A DNA stretch of 64,000 nucleotides from Roseovarius sp. TE539 (GCF_003298505.1 NZ_QNGB01000002.1:1-64000), one strand, 5' to 3'; shown: positions 48,018 to 57,471, counted from the stretch's first letter. Program-made: numbers and translations. Notes: generated by a model not told the origin, from the letters alone.

Positions 48018-48824
48018 ATGCTGAGAAAAACGTTCATGGCGCTGGCCGCGCTGCTCATGATGACGGCCGCCGCAGCCGCCGAGGAAATGAAGATGGCGGT
48101 GACGACCTCATTCCACAATTCGGGGCTGGCCGACGTGCTCCTGCCGGAAATCGAGGCCGATACCGGGATCACGGTGCACCTTCTGGTGGTCGGAACCGGG
48201 CAAGCGTTGAGGCTTGGAGAGGCGGGCGACGTCGACGCGGTGCTGGTGCATGCGCGCCGGGCCGAGGAGGCGTTCGTTGCCGCCGGGCACGGCACCCACC
48301 GGCGCGAGATCATGTACAACGATTTCATCATCGTCGGCCCGGCGGAGGATCCGGCCGGCGTGGCCGCTGCCGGTGATGTGCTCGACGCGCTGGAGCGTAT
48401 CGCGGATACCGGTGCGGCGTTTGTCAGCCGCGGGGATGACAGCGGCACGCACAAGAAGGAAATGGCGCTCTGGCACGAGACCGGCATCGCCCCGGGGGGT
48501 GATTGGTACCGCGCCGTGGGCGCGGGCATGGGTGCTGCGCTCAACACCGCGTCGGGCATGAATGCCTACATCATGGCGGACCGGGCCAGCTGGCTCAATT
48601 TCGGCAACAAGGGCGATCTGGAGCTTCTTCACGCGGGCGATCCGCGGCTGTTCAACCAGTATGCCTACCTGCCGGTGAACGCTGAGCGGCACCCCCATGT
48701 GAAGGCCGACGCGGCCCGAAGGCTGGAGGATTGGCTGACCTCGCGGCGTGCGGCCGAACTGATCAATGGCTACCGGCTGTCGGGTGAGCAGTTGTTTACC
48801 TTCAATGCGGGTGCGGGAAGTTGA
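48018..48824 (+). CDS. tupA: Tungstate ABC transporter substrate-binding protein TupA
   Basis: Periplasmic receptor, 268 aa. Signal peptide (FMALAALLMMTAAAAAEE) precedes the TupA/WtpA-distinguishing motif VTTSFHNSGLADVLLPEI. GTGQALRLGEAGDVDAVLVH and MYNDFIIVGPAEDPAG contribute the oxyanion site, and DDSGTHKKEMALWHE follows. GGAGG lies 8 nt before ATG 48018. The order tupB-C-A, with the receptor last, is known for Rhodobacterales loci. Tungstate rather than molybdate is inferred from the TTTS-type motif and the coexistence of modABC in this window. Confidence 0.9.
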   Translation: MLRKTFMALAALLMMTAAAAAEEMKMAVTTSFHNSGLADVLLPEIEADTGITVHLLVVGTGQALRLGEAGDVDAVLVHARRAEEAFVAAGHGTHRREIMYNDFIIVGPAEDPAGVAAAGDVLDALERIADTGAAFVSRGDDSGTHKKEMALWHETGIAPGGDWYRAVGAGMGAALNTASGMNAYIMADRASWLNFGNKGDLELLHAGDPRLFNQYAYLPVNAERHPHVKADAARRLEDWLTSRRAAELINGYRLSGEQLFTFNAGAGS

Positions 48825-48852
48825 GAAGCTGAAAGCGCTTCGCGCCGGAAGA

Positions 48853-49533
48853 TCACGACGCAGGTCCTCCGGTGTAAGCGCTGTGGCGGATCCACTCTTC
48901 CCAGACGAACGGGTAGCACCATTCGCAATCATGGCTTTCGGCCAGCTGGCGCCTTATCGTGTCGCGTTCGGCAACCAGGGCCTGCTCGAAAAGGTGGAAC
49001 TGAACCTGCAAGCGCCGGATCCGCCGTATGAACCCGCCATTGATCAGGGCCGGCAAGAGATCATATTCACCCCCCTCAATGTTGCATTTGGCCAGGTCGA
49101 TGCCGGAAATTTCGTTTGAACCGAAGAATTCCGTCACGGACATGACCCTGGCCTCGAAACCTCCTTCGTGACCGGCCACCGCCGAGGAGGCATCGCCGGC
49201 ATCCGACAAGCGCAGTGTGCCGTCCCGCGATCCGAGGGCGAAACCATGGACGAACACCCGGCTGTCGCCACGGTATTTCGTTACGAGCCTCTCCGCAAAG
49301 CCGGGATGCGGCTCGAACACATGGATCGAGCATTCCGGCTGCTGGCCAAGCACGGTGTCCGTCCATTCGCCCTTGAACCCGCCGAAGTCGAAAACCACAG
49401 CCCCCTCAGGAAGCCCATTGTAATCAAGCAGCCGGGATTGCCCGTTCTCCTTTTTCCACAGGCGGAAGGCGTCGTGAAAGACGCCCCTCCAGGGATTGCG
49501 CCGCCGATCTTGCCATTTCTTGAAGGATGCCAT
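48853..49533 (-). CDS. FkbM-family methyltransferase
   Basis: The 226-residue protein has the SAM-binding motif VVFDFGGFKGEWTDTVLGQQ, motif II-like SIHVFEPHPGFAERLV, and the FkbM-type IDLAKCNIEGGEYDLLPAL. It ends SAYTGGPAS. The family O-methylates sugars or small metabolites; the acceptor is unknown. GTG 49539 would add two residues; ATG 49533 is used. It is convergent with tupA and lies downstream of, and in the same direction as, the ornithine cyclodeaminase gene, 77 bp away. Confidence 0.8.
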   Translation of the reverse strand: MASFKKWQDRRRNPWRGVFHDAFRLWKKENGQSRLLDYNGLPEGAVVFDFGGFKGEWTDTVLGQQPECSIHVFEPHPGFAERLVTKYRGDSRVFVHGFALGSRDGTLRLSDAGDASSAVAGHEGGFEARVMSVTEFFGSNEISGIDLAKCNIEGGEYDLLPALINGGFIRRIRRLQVQFHLFEQALVAERDTIRRQLAESHDCEWCYPFVWEEWIRHSAYTGGPAS

Positions 49534-49610
49534 TGCCACTCGGGGTTTTCGGCATGTTTACAATTCCCGGCGCGACGGCACAAGGCGATAGGGCGCGTGC
49601 GATCCTGCAC

Positions 49611-50666
49611 TCACCCCGGCCCGGCGCGCCTGAGCATGCCGAACAGGTCGCGCGGATCGTCCGGGTCGGCCAGCAGGTCGAGATCGAGGTAATAATCGGT
49701 GCCGCCGATATGGTCGCGGATGTAGCGCAGGGCGCTGAAATCCTCGATTGCGAAGCCGACACTGTCGAACAGCGTGATCTGCGCGGCGCTCGTCCGGCCC
49801 GGCGCGGTGCCGTTGATGACTTCCCACATCTGGGTGACCGGATGATCGGGCGGCATCTGCTGGATTTCGCCCTCGATGCGGGTCTGTTCGGGGTATTCGA
49901 CGAAGATGTCGCTGCGGTTCAGGATGGCCGGGGCAAGCTCGGTCTTGCCGGGACAGTCGCCGCCGATGGCGTTGATATGTACCCCGCTGCCCACCATGTT
50001 GTCGGTGAGGATGGTGGCGTATTGCTTGTCGGCGGTGCAGGTGGTGATAATCTGTGCGCCCTCCATGGCGTCCTCGGCACTGCCGCAGGTTGCCACGTCG
50101 AGGCCCATGCCGGAGAGGTTGCGCGCGGCCTTGGCGGTGGCGGCCGGGTCGATGTCGTAAAGGCGCACGGCGCGGATGCCGCAGATGGATTTCATCGCAA
50201 GGCTCTGGAACTCGGATTGCGCGCCGGCGCCGATCATCGCCATCGTGTCGGCGCCCTTCGGGGCCAGGTGGCGGGCGACCATCGCCGATGTCGCGGCCGT
50301 GCGCAGGGCCGTCAGGACCGTCATCTCGCTGAGCAGCACCGGATAGCCGTTGCCGACATTGGCCAGAAGGCCGAACGCGGTAACGGTCTGAAGCCCGGCG
50401 CGCGTGTTCTTCGGGTGCCCGTTGACGTATTTGAAGCCATAGACCTCGCCGTCCGATGTGGGCATCAGTTCGATCACGCCTTCGGCGGAGTGGCTGGCGA
50501 TGCGCGGGGTCTTGTCGAACAGCTCCCACCGGCGAAAATCCTCCTCGATATAGGCGGACAACCCGCCAAGCATCCTCTCGATCCCGATGTGATGCACGAG
50601 GTTCATCATGTTCTCGACGCTCACGAACGGCACGAGCGCCTTGTCGGACGGCTGGGTGTTGGACAT
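49611..50666 (-). CDS. ocd: Ornithine cyclodeaminase
   Basis: Converts L-ornithine to L-proline and ammonia using NAD. The 351-residue protein shows RIASHSAEGVIELMPTSDGE, FKYVNGHPKNTRAGLQTVTA (substrate Arg/Lys region), the Rossmann motif TMAMIGAGAQSEFQSLAM, and GVHINAIGGDCPGKTELAPA with the catalytic Asp. It lies 16 bp after the arginase gene and is transcribed with it, giving the pathway arginine to ornithine to proline. Length is normal for the family. Confidence 0.93.
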   Translation of the reverse strand: MSNTQPSDKALVPFVSVENMMNLVHHIGIERMLGGLSAYIEEDFRRWELFDKTPRIASHSAEGVIELMPTSDGEVYGFKYVNGHPKNTRAGLQTVTAFGLLANVGNGYPVLLSEMTVLTALRTAATSAMVARHLAPKGADTMAMIGAGAQSEFQSLAMKSICGIRAVRLYDIDPAATAKAARNLSGMGLDVATCGSAEDAMEGAQIITTCTADKQYATILTDNMVGSGVHINAIGGDCPGKTELAPAILNRSDIFVEYPEQTRIEGEIQQMPPDHPVTQMWEVINGTAPGRTSAAQITLFDSVGFAIEDFSALRYIRDHIGGTDYYLDLDLLADPDDPRDLFGMLRRAGPG

Positions 50667-50682
50667 TGTCGCGTCCCTTTCT

Positions 50683-51612
50683 TCAGGCGAATGCGTGCGT
50701 GGGGCGGTCGAAAACGCGCCGCCCCATGGCCGAAGCCGCCAGATCGACCATCACCTGTGCGGTACGCCCGCGGTCGTCCAGGAACGGGTTGAGTTCGACC
50801 AGGTCGAGGGATGTCATCAGGCCGCTGTCACTGATCATTTCCATTACCAGGTGCGCTTCGCGGATGGTGGCCCCGCCCGGCACCGTGGTGCCCACGGCCG
50901 GGGCGAAGGACGGGTCGAGGAAATCCACGTCGAGCGAGACATGCAGCGCGCCACCGGCATCCGCGACACGGTCCAGAAACGCCGAAAGCGGCCGCGCGAT
51001 GCCGGACTCGTCGATTTCCCGCATGTCGTGGCGGCGGATGGCACATTTCTGTAGCATCTCGCGTTCCGGGCCGTCCACCGAACGCAGGCCCATGATGCAG
51101 ATATTCTGTTCGGGGATGGGGGGGATGACCACGGGAAATCCGTCAAAGCCGCCATGACCGGTGACATAGGCCAGTGGCGTGCCGTGCAGGTTTCCTGACG
51201 CGGTGCTGTGCGGTGTATGAAAATCGCTGTGCGCGTCCAGCCAAAGGACGAATTGTGGCCGTCCTTGCGCCGCGGCATGGGCCGCCGCACCTGCCACCGA
51301 TCCGAGCGACAGCGCATGATCGCCCCCCATGAAGATCGGAACGCCATCCGCCATCGCCTCTTGTCCGGCCGCTTTCAGCCGCGTGGTCCAACCGATGGTT
51401 TCGGCCGGAGCATGGACGTGGTCCGGGGTGGTGGCCGGCGTTTCGATCTCGTCCGGGATCAGGTTGCCGAGATCGCGGACCTCGTGACCGAGTGTCGCGA
51501 GCGCCTCTGCAATGCCGGCGACCCGGTAGGCGTCAGGGCCCATCAGGCAACCGCGGCGCCGCTTGCCGCTATCCACGGGAGCCCCGACAAGAATGCATTT
51601 TTTTTGTGACAT
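50683..51612 (-). CDS. rocF: Arginase
   Basis: Binuclear manganese ureohydrolase making ornithine and urea from arginine. The 309-residue protein has the three signatures IFMGGDHALSLGSVAG, WLDAHSDFHTPHSTASGNLH and VSLDVDFLDPSFAPAVGTTV, supplying the Mn ligands. It opens KKCILVGAPVDSGKRRRGCL, as in alphaproteobacterial arginases. The start at 51612 follows the 118-bp region shared with the divergent Lrp-type gene, which probably activates it in response to arginine or ornithine. Confidence 0.95.
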   Translation of the reverse strand: MSQKKCILVGAPVDSGKRRRGCLMGPDAYRVAGIAEALATLGHEVRDLGNLIPDEIETPATTPDHVHAPAETIGWTTRLKAAGQEAMADGVPIFMGGDHALSLGSVAGAAAHAAAQGRPQFVLWLDAHSDFHTPHSTASGNLHGTPLAYVTGHGGFDGFPVVIPPIPEQNICIMGLRSVDGPEREMLQKCAIRRHDMREIDESGIARPLSAFLDRVADAGGALHVSLDVDFLDPSFAPAVGTTVPGGATIREAHLVMEMISDSGLMTSLDLVELNPFLDDRGRTAQVMVDLAASAMGRRVFDRPTHAFA

Positions 51613-51730
51613 GACAAATTCGCCTTGCTTTTGCGTGCCGCCATGATTCTTTCGGAATGGGGTGGATTGAACCCATCACTTTGAACTATTCGTGCAGTGA
51701 AATTTCGAAACGGACGCAAGGAATGCCGAT

Positions 51731-52159
51731 TTGGATGAAATAGACTGCCAGCTCATATCTGCGCTGCGGCATGACGCACGCGCGTCGCTTTCGGAACTCG
51801 CCCTGGCCTTGGGTGTTTCGCGCACCACTGTGCGGGCACGGATCGACCGGCTCAGGCGGTCGGGCGATATCGTGGGGTTCAGCGTGGTGCTGAAAGGGGA
51901 CGCGGTGCGCGATCCGGTGCGCGGGCTCATGATGCTCGGGATCGAGGGGCGCGGCACCGACCGGATCCTGCGGCAGCTCAACGGATTGAGCGCCGTGCGC
52001 GAGACGCACACCACCAATGGACGTTGGGACGTGATCGTCGAGATCGGTGCCGCCACACTCGAGGAGTTCGATACCATTCTCGCGCAGATCCGCCGCTTTG
52101 ACGGGATTGCCAACAGTGAAACCAGCCTGCTTCTGAGCACCCGAAAATCAGCCCGGTAA
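51731..52159 (+). CDS. Lrp/AsnC-family regulator of arginine catabolism
   Basis: The 142-residue protein starts LDEIDCQLISALRHDARASL and has the AsnC helix-turn-helix LSELALALGVSRTTVRARID. The C-terminal RAM effector domain follows (TNGRWDVIVEIGAATLEEFD). The start codon is a TTG at 51731 preceded by AAGGA; no ATG or GTG occurs in frame between the preceding stop and the HTH, so the TTG start is well determined. It is divergent from arginase and ocd, the usual place for an arginine-catabolism activator. Confidence 0.88.
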   Translation: MDEIDCQLISALRHDARASLSELALALGVSRTTVRARIDRLRRSGDIVGFSVVLKGDAVRDPVRGLMMLGIEGRGTDRILRQLNGLSAVRETHTTNGRWDVIVEIGAATLEEFDTILAQIRRFDGIANSETSLLLSTRKSAR

Positions 52160-52175
52160 TTCGTTCCGAACTGCC

Positions 52176-52640
52176 CTAACCGGTGCGCGCGGCCATAAAC
52201 CAGAGCACCGCCAGGCAGAGCGCCGCCAGCGCGTTCCAGCTGGCCATCGAAAGCCCCAGCATTTCCCAGGCGACTTCATCGCACCGTACCAGGGGGGCCG
52301 CCATGATCTGATCGAAAAGCTCGTCGGTACTCACGTCACCGGTTGTCGGGGAACTGCAGGTGCCCGGCCCCTGCCAGGCACCACGCTCGACCCCGGTATG
52401 GTAGATCCCGATGCCGGCTGTCGCAAGCGCGGCGGCGCCCCCCGCCAGCGGCAGCAGACGCCCGGGCAGAACCAGCGCCAGGCCCCCGATCACGACCGCC
52501 GCCGCGTGCGGCCAGCGCTGCCAGAGGCACAACTCGCAGGGGGCCAACCCGCCGAGGTGCTGGAAAGCAAGAGCGGCCCCAAGCAAGAAAAGGGATCCGC
52601 CGGCGGCGCATAGGATCAGAACGGTCCGGGACAGTGCCAT
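52176..52640 (-). CDS. dsbB: Disulfide bond formation protein DsbB
   Basis: Inner-membrane thiol oxidase that reoxidises DsbA and passes electrons to quinone. The 154-residue protein has four hydrophobic spans, the first redox pair as CELC in GGLAPCELCLWQRWPHAAAV, and a periplasmic loop with the second pair (CSSP... and VRC, about 27 residues apart). Its ATG overlaps the stop of the upstream DedA-family gene by one base. Size is slightly below E. coli DsbB but usual for alphaproteobacteria. Confidence 0.9.
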   Translation of the reverse strand: MALSRTVLILCAAGGSLFLLGAALAFQHLGGLAPCELCLWQRWPHAAAVVIGGLALVLPGRLLPLAGGAAALATAGIGIYHTGVERGAWQGPGTCSSPTTGDVSTDELFDQIMAAPLVRCDEVAWEMLGLSMASWNALAALCLAVLWFMAARTG

Positions 52641-53218
52641 CACAGGTGCCTCACAAGGTAGAAGCCGCCAAACAACAGAACAATGAAGAGCAGTGTCATC
52701 AATCCGAGGCGTCTTTCGATGAAACCGCGAATCGGGGTGCCGAATTGCCACAGAAGTCCGGCCACGATGAAAAAGCGCAGTCCGCGGGCCAGAACCGATG
52801 TCGCCATGAAAACCCCGAGCGGCATGGCCGTCCACCCCGACATGATGGTGATGACCTTGTAGGGAAACGGGGTGACACCCGCCGTGAGGACCGCCCAGAA
52901 TCCGAAATCGTTGAACCGTTCCGAGAAGGCCTCCATCGCCGCGTCCTTGCCAAGCGCCTCGAGGATCGGTCGTCCGATCTGTTCGTAGGCCAGAGCGCCG
53001 ATTGCGTATCCCAGGAGCCCGCCAAGCACGGAGGACACAAGTGCCACCCCCGCGATCAGCCAGGCGCGCGATGGACGCGCCAGAATCATCGGGATCATCA
53101 GGACGTCGGGCGGTATCGGAAAGACGGAACTTTCGATGAAGGCCACGAAGGCAAGCACCCACAGCGCCTGCGGATGGTCCGCCATGCGGATCGTCCAGTC
53201 ATATAGGCGTCTCAACAT
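52640..53218 (-). CDS. DedA-family (YqaA-like) inner-membrane protein
   Basis: The 192-residue membrane protein has about five spans and the DedA/SNARE-associated signatures: FVAFIESSVFPIPPDVLMIP, VLGGLLGYAIGALAYEQIGR, FGFWAVLTAGVTPFPYKVIT with IMSGWTAMPLGVFMATSVLA. The F/P-x-P-x-K-x-x-x-x-x-x-G stretch is the family core; members are linked to lipid flipping. The start MLRRLYDW at 53218 is preferred; an upstream in-frame start would add about 20 polar residues. Its 3' end touches dsbB. Confidence 0.85.
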   Translation of the reverse strand: MLRRLYDWTIRMADHPQALWVLAFVAFIESSVFPIPPDVLMIPMILARPSRAWLIAGVALVSSVLGGLLGYAIGALAYEQIGRPILEALGKDAAMEAFSERFNDFGFWAVLTAGVTPFPYKVITIMSGWTAMPLGVFMATSVLARGLRFFIVAGLLWQFGTPIRGFIERRLGLMTLLFIVLLFGGFYLVRHL

Positions 53219-53369
53219 TCGGCGGATGCTCCACTCGTATGGGTGGCTCGTCAGAGCATGGGCCGCCATGACGGTCAAGTCCCGTGGCGCCTGCGAAACC
53301 GCGCGAACGCAAAAAATGCAGCCCGATATCTGGACGACGCCCCGGGCCTTCGCTACAGGTGAAAGCAAT

Positions 53370-53455
53370 GCCCGAGTGGTGGAATGGTAGACACGACGGA
53401 TTCAAAATCCGTTGCCCTCGCGGGCGTGCCGGTTCGAGTCCGGCCTCGGGTACCA
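53370..53455 (+). tRNA. tRNA-Leu (CAA)
   Basis: GCCCGAGTGGTGGAATGG at the 5' end, anticodon loop TTCAAAA giving CAA, a long variable arm (TTGCCCTCGCGGGCGTGCC), T-loop GGTTCGAGTCC and an encoded CCA. The 86-nt length and long variable arm are class II (Leu) features. The acceptor stem has a G-T first pair. Confidence 0.97.
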
Positions 53456-53468
53456 AAAGCGGCAACAC

Positions 53469-54125
53469 TCACCGGCGCTCGGCGATCATGGCAATGTTGT
53501 TGGCGGGCATTTCGACAACCTCGACCATGCTGAGCCCGTTGCCCTGAAGGTGATCCACCACATCGAAATCATCCTTGTATCCGATCGCCGGATCCGTTGC
53601 CCGCAGGCTGGCATGGAAACGCGCGTCGCCCTCTGATGTCGTTTCACCGTCGCGCAGGAACGGTCCGTAAACCACCAGCCGACCGCCCGGCACAAGCGCC
53701 ACAGACGCCTCGTGAAGCAATGTCCGGGTTTCGGTGTCGCTGATCAGGTGCAGAAGATTGATGACCACGATCAGGGTCTGCCCGGATTGTACCGAGTGCC
53801 AGTCCGGCGTCGTCGCATCCAGATGCTGTGCCGGCATGAGATTGGGCAGCGCGGCCGAGGCGGCCCAGGCATTGATGCTGGCCATGCGGGCGGGGTCGAT
53901 CTCGCTGGGCTGCCATGTCAGGCCGGGCAGGGCGCGGGCGAACGAGACGATGTGTTGCCCGGTCCCGCTGGCGATCTCGAGGGCCCGTCCGCGGGGCGGT
54001 GCGACGTCGCGCAGCAGGTCCGTGATCGGGCCCGCATTGCGCTCTGCTGACGGGGCGTGCAAGCGACCGTCCTGGCCGGGTGTCGCGACCGATGCATTGT
54101 CGGGGAGATTCAGGCGGCGTACCAT
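53469..54125 (-). CDS. DUF938 SAM-dependent methyltransferase-like protein
   Basis: The 218-residue protein has the DUF938 pattern: [20 protein letters not shown], the SAM motif [60 protein letters not shown] and [20 protein letters not shown]. It ends [10 protein letters not shown]. The substrate of this family is not established. It converges on tRNA-Leu, 14 bp away, and has no operon partner; the BMP transporter genes begin 82 bp upstream on the same strand. Confidence 0.88.
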   Translation of the reverse strand: MVRRLNLPDNASVATPGQDGRLHAPSAERNAGPITDLLRDVAPPRGRALEIASGTGQHIVSFARALPGLTWQPSEIDPARMASINAWAASAALPNLMPAQHLDATTPDWHSVQSGQTLIVVINLLHLISDTETRTLLHEASVALVPGGRLVVYGPFLRDGETTSEGDARFHASLRATDPAIGYKDDFDVVDHLQGNGLSMVEVVEMPANNIAMIAERR

Positions 54126-54206
54126 TCATGCCTCTGCTCGGGGGGGGCAAGTTGTGCCATGCGGTGACGGGACCGCTGCAGGGCCGGTCCCGTCAAAGGG
54201 CGCGGA

Positions 54207-55280
54207 TCACTGCGGAATTTTGCCCGAAATCCCCTCGACATAGAAATCCATGCCCAGAAGTGTGCCGTCATCTGCCGTCTCGCCCTCGGCCAGCCACGCA
54301 GAGCCGTCCTGCTTGTTCAAGGGTCCAGTGAAGGGATGATAGTCGCCGGATGCGATCTCGGCCTTGAGCGCCAGCGCCTGCGTTTTGACGTCCTCGGGCA
54401 CCGCGTCGGTGATTTCACCGATTTCCACCATTCCCTCGTTTATGCCGTGCCAGACCTGCTGGCTTTCCCACGTTCCATCCATCACGTCTTGGGTGCGTTC
54501 GATGTAATAGGGCGCCCAGTTGTCGATGATGGAACTGACACGGGGATACGGCTTGTATTCGGCCATGTCCGATGCCTGACCGAAGGTGATGACATCGCCG
54601 GCCTTTTCGGCCGCGGCCTGGGGGGCCGTGGAGTCCGTGTGCTGCAGGATCACGTCGGCGCCCTGTTCTATCAGGGCGGTCGCGGCATCGGCCTCCTTGG
54701 CCGGATCGAACCATGTATAAGCCCAGATTATCTTGAACTCGACATCCGGATTGGCCTTTCTGGCGTGGATGTAAGCCGCGTTGATGCCGCGGATAACCTC
54801 GGGGATGGGGTAGGAGGCAATATAGCCAATGACATTGCTTTCCGTCATGCTGGCGGCGATATGGCCCTGTATCGCACGTCCTTCATAGAACCTGGCGGAA
54901 TAGGTGGACACGTTATCGGCGGTCTTGAACCCTGTCGCGTGTTCGAACTTAACGTCGGGGAATTTCTTGGCCACGGTGATCGTCGGTTCCATGAAACCGA
55001 AGGAGGTGGTGAAAATCAGGTCGGCACCGCGCAGCGCCATCTGCGTGATGGCGCGTTCGGCATCCGCGCCTTCGGGCACGCTTTCCTGGAATACCGTCTC
55101 GACCTTGTCGCCGAAATGCTCTTCCACGGCCAGCCGCCCCTTGTCATGTTCATAGGTCCAACCGCCATCGCCGATCGGGCCGACATAGATGAATCCCACC
55201 TTGGTGGGGTCCTGCGCCGCGGCCGGAACGGCCAGCCCCGCGGCAAGGATTGCTCCGGCCAGGATTTTTTCGAGTCTCAT
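54207..55280 (-). CDS. BMP-family ABC transporter substrate-binding protein (second system)
   Basis: The 357-residue receptor has a Sec signal (ILAGAILAAGLAVPAAAQ), then KVGFIYVGPIGDGGWTYEHD, DLIFTTSFGFMEPTITVAKK, VIGYIASYPIPEVIRGINAA and YTWFDPAKEADAATALIEQG, the PnrA/BMP pattern. It is less basic and has a different signal type than the first-system receptor at 5149 (Sec versus Tat). It is the last gene of its operon, after the permeases. Purine nucleoside or a related compound is likely. Confidence 0.9.
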   Translation of the reverse strand: MRLEKILAGAILAAGLAVPAAAQDPTKVGFIYVGPIGDGGWTYEHDKGRLAVEEHFGDKVETVFQESVPEGADAERAITQMALRGADLIFTTSFGFMEPTITVAKKFPDVKFEHATGFKTADNVSTYSARFYEGRAIQGHIAASMTESNVIGYIASYPIPEVIRGINAAYIHARKANPDVEFKIIWAYTWFDPAKEADAATALIEQGADVILQHTDSTAPQAAAEKAGDVITFGQASDMAEYKPYPRVSSIIDNWAPYYIERTQDVMDGTWESQQVWHGINEGMVEIGEITDAVPEDVKTQALALKAEIASGDYHPFTGPLNKQDGSAWLAEGETADDGTLLGMDFYVEGISGKIPQ

Positions 55281-55312
55281 GATTTTCTCCCTGTTTTGTA
55301 CTTTCTAACGTC

Positions 55313-56236
55313 TTATCCGGTCGCATGGAAGATACGCCCCAACGACCCTGGTGCCCGAGATCGGTCGGCGGACATGATGACCAGCACCAGTATCGTGATG
55401 AGGTAGGGCGACATCGAAAGGTATTCGACCGGAATTGCAACCCCGGCCGCCTGCAGGTTGAGTTGCAGAACCGTCACGCCACCGAACAGCCATGCACCGA
55501 GCAGGACACGCCCTGCCTTCCAGCTTGCGAATACCACCAGCGCCAATGCGATCCAACCCGCGCCGGCGGTCATGCCCTCGGTCCATTGCGGCACCCGGAT
55601 GAGGCTGATGTAGGCGCCCCCGAGGCCCGCGCAGGCACCGCCGAACAGGATCGCCATCACCCGGACCCGTACAACCTTGTAGCCGAGCGCATGCGCGGCG
55701 TCGTGGTTTTCGCCGACCGCACGCAGGACAAGCCCCGCGCGGGTATATTTCAACATCGCCCAGATCGCCGCGCACAGCCCGAGACCGACATAGACCATCA
55801 CGTCATGTCCGAAGAGGATCGGGCCGAGGATCGGGATATCGCCAAGGACAGGGATGTCGAGGCGCGGAGTCGGAGGTGGTTTAACACCCACGTACCCCTG
55901 ACCCATGAGCGCGCTCAGCCCGAGCCCGAAAAGGGTGAGGGCAAGCCCGCTGGCAACCTGGTTGGCCAGGGCCACCTGTGTCAGGCCCGCAAACAGCAGG
56001 GATAGCACCGCACCGCCAAGTGCCGCGGCGACGAACCCCGCGAAGGGCGAGCCGGTTTCGACCGCCGCCGCGAAACCGCAGATCGCTCCGGTGATCATCA
56101 TTCCCTCGACCCCGAGGTTCAGCACCCCCGACCGCTCCACCACCAGTTCCCCGAGGGCGGCCAGCAGGATCGGGGTTGCCGCCACCATGAGCGACGCGAG
56201 CAACAGGACGGGGCTTATCGAGGCGAGGTCCATCAC
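55313..56236 (-). CDS. BMP-type ABC transporter permease (second system, NupC-like)
   Basis: The 307-residue inner-membrane protein has about eight spans and the signature VAATPILLAALGELVVERSG with VLNLGVEGMMITGAICGFA, TRAGLVLRAVGENHDAAHAL and GAGWIALALVVFASWKAGRV. It corresponds to permease 2 of the first system. Its start overlaps the stop of the other permease by four bases (ATGA), and the receptor gene follows after 32 bp. Confidence 0.9.
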   Translation of the reverse strand: MMDLASISPVLLLASLMVAATPILLAALGELVVERSGVLNLGVEGMMITGAICGFAAAVETGSPFAGFVAAALGGAVLSLLFAGLTQVALANQVASGLALTLFGLGLSALMGQGYVGVKPPPTPRLDIPVLGDIPILGPILFGHDVMVYVGLGLCAAIWAMLKYTRAGLVLRAVGENHDAAHALGYKVVRVRVMAILFGGACAGLGGAYISLIRVPQWTEGMTAGAGWIALALVVFASWKAGRVLLGAWLFGGVTVLQLNLQAAGVAIPVEYLSMSPYLITILVLVIMSADRSRAPGSLGRIFHATG

Positions 56237-57315
56237 GCTGTCTCCGGCCGGATCACGCGTATGCGGAAGTTGGTGAAAAGGTCCACGGCGAGCAGGAAGA
56301 ACAGAAGCATTCCCTGAAACACCTGTATCGCGGCGGCAGGAAGGCCAAGGTTGGATTGCGCGATCTCGCCGCCGATATAGGTCAGGGCCATCAGAAGCCC
56401 CGCCAGGAGGATGCCGACCGGATGAAGCCGCCCGAGGAAGGCAACGATGATCGCGGTGAATCCGTAACCGACGTTGAAATCAATGCTGATCTGCCCGGCC
56501 GGGCCGGACACTTCGAACATTCCGGCCAGACCGGCAAGCGCACCCGACATGCCCAGACAGAAAAGAACCAGCCGTTTCGGGCGAACGCCCGCGAAGCGCG
56601 CGGCACGAGGCGCCTGCCCGGTGAGGCGGATATGATAGCCCAGCACATGGCGGTTGAGCAGGACATAGGCGAAAATGACGGCGATCAGGGCCGCGACCAC
56701 CCCCCAGTGCATCCCTGTCCCCGCAACGAGCTCGGCATTGTGGGCCGGGGCATACTGCTGAAGGTTGCGGGAGCCGGGAAAGCCGAATCCGTCAGGGTTC
56801 TTGAGCAAACCCAGTGACATCGCCGCCAACAATTGTTCGGCGACGTAAACCAGCATCAGCGACACCAGGATTTCATTGGTTCCGAAGCGCAGCTTCAGCA
56901 ACGCAGGGATCATGGCCCACGCCCACCCGCCGGCTGCTCCCGCCACCACCATGACCGGAAAGACGACCCACAAATCCGCCGGGTAGAAGGCCAGACCGGC
57001 GCCCGCCCCGGTGATCGCGCCGACGATATACTGTCCCTCGGCACCGATGTTCCAGATCCCGGCCCGGAAGCCCAGCGAGAGACCGATCGCTATCAGGATC
57101 AACGGGGCGCCCTTCACCAGAAGCTGAGGCCCGTAATAGAAGGCGAATTCGCCAAAAAGGGGTTCCCAGAATATCGTCGCGATTGCCTCGACCGGGTTCT
57201 TGCCGAGAAGTGCGAAAAGCGCCCCTCCCGCGATCATCGTCACGGCAACCGCGAGGGGCGGGGTCAGGTAGGTCCACAGGCGCGAAGGCTCGGGGCGCTG
57301 TTCCAGTTTCAGCAT
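56233..57315 (-). CDS. BMP-type ABC transporter permease (second system, NupB-like)
   Basis: The 360-residue membrane protein has about nine spans with LVKGAPLILIAIGLSLGFRA, GIWNIGAEGQYIVGAITGAG, LRFGTNEILVSLMLVYVAEQ and ISIDFNVGYGFTAIIVAFLG, the counterpart of permease 1 of the first system. The start at 57315 (MLKLEQRPEPSRLWTYLTPP) gives a normal cytoplasmic tail; upstream residues are Cys/Pro-rich and unlikely. A 156-bp gap without a visible gene separates it from the ATPase gene. Confidence 0.88.
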   Translation of the reverse strand: MLKLEQRPEPSRLWTYLTPPLAVAVTMIAGGALFALLGKNPVEAIATIFWEPLFGEFAFYYGPQLLVKGAPLILIAIGLSLGFRAGIWNIGAEGQYIVGAITGAGAGLAFYPADLWVVFPVMVVAGAAGGWAWAMIPALLKLRFGTNEILVSLMLVYVAEQLLAAMSLGLLKNPDGFGFPGSRNLQQYAPAHNAELVAGTGMHWGVVAALIAVIFAYVLLNRHVLGYHIRLTGQAPRAARFAGVRPKRLVLFCLGMSGALAGLAGMFEVSGPAGQISIDFNVGYGFTAIIVAFLGRLHPVGILLAGLLMALTYIGGEIAQSNLGLPAAAIQVFQGMLLFFLLAVDLFTNFRIRVIRPETA

Positions 57316-57471
57316 TGTGCGCGCCCCATGTCCATCGCCAAGGCATCGCTTGGGAAGAAAGTGCAGGAGGCCCCCGCAGCGAGATGCCTCGAAAAGCGAA
57401 GGGGCGGCGGACAGCCGGTCATGATGTGCCCAACAGTCCGGTGCCGGATCGGACGCGGGCGGCGCCAAGGT

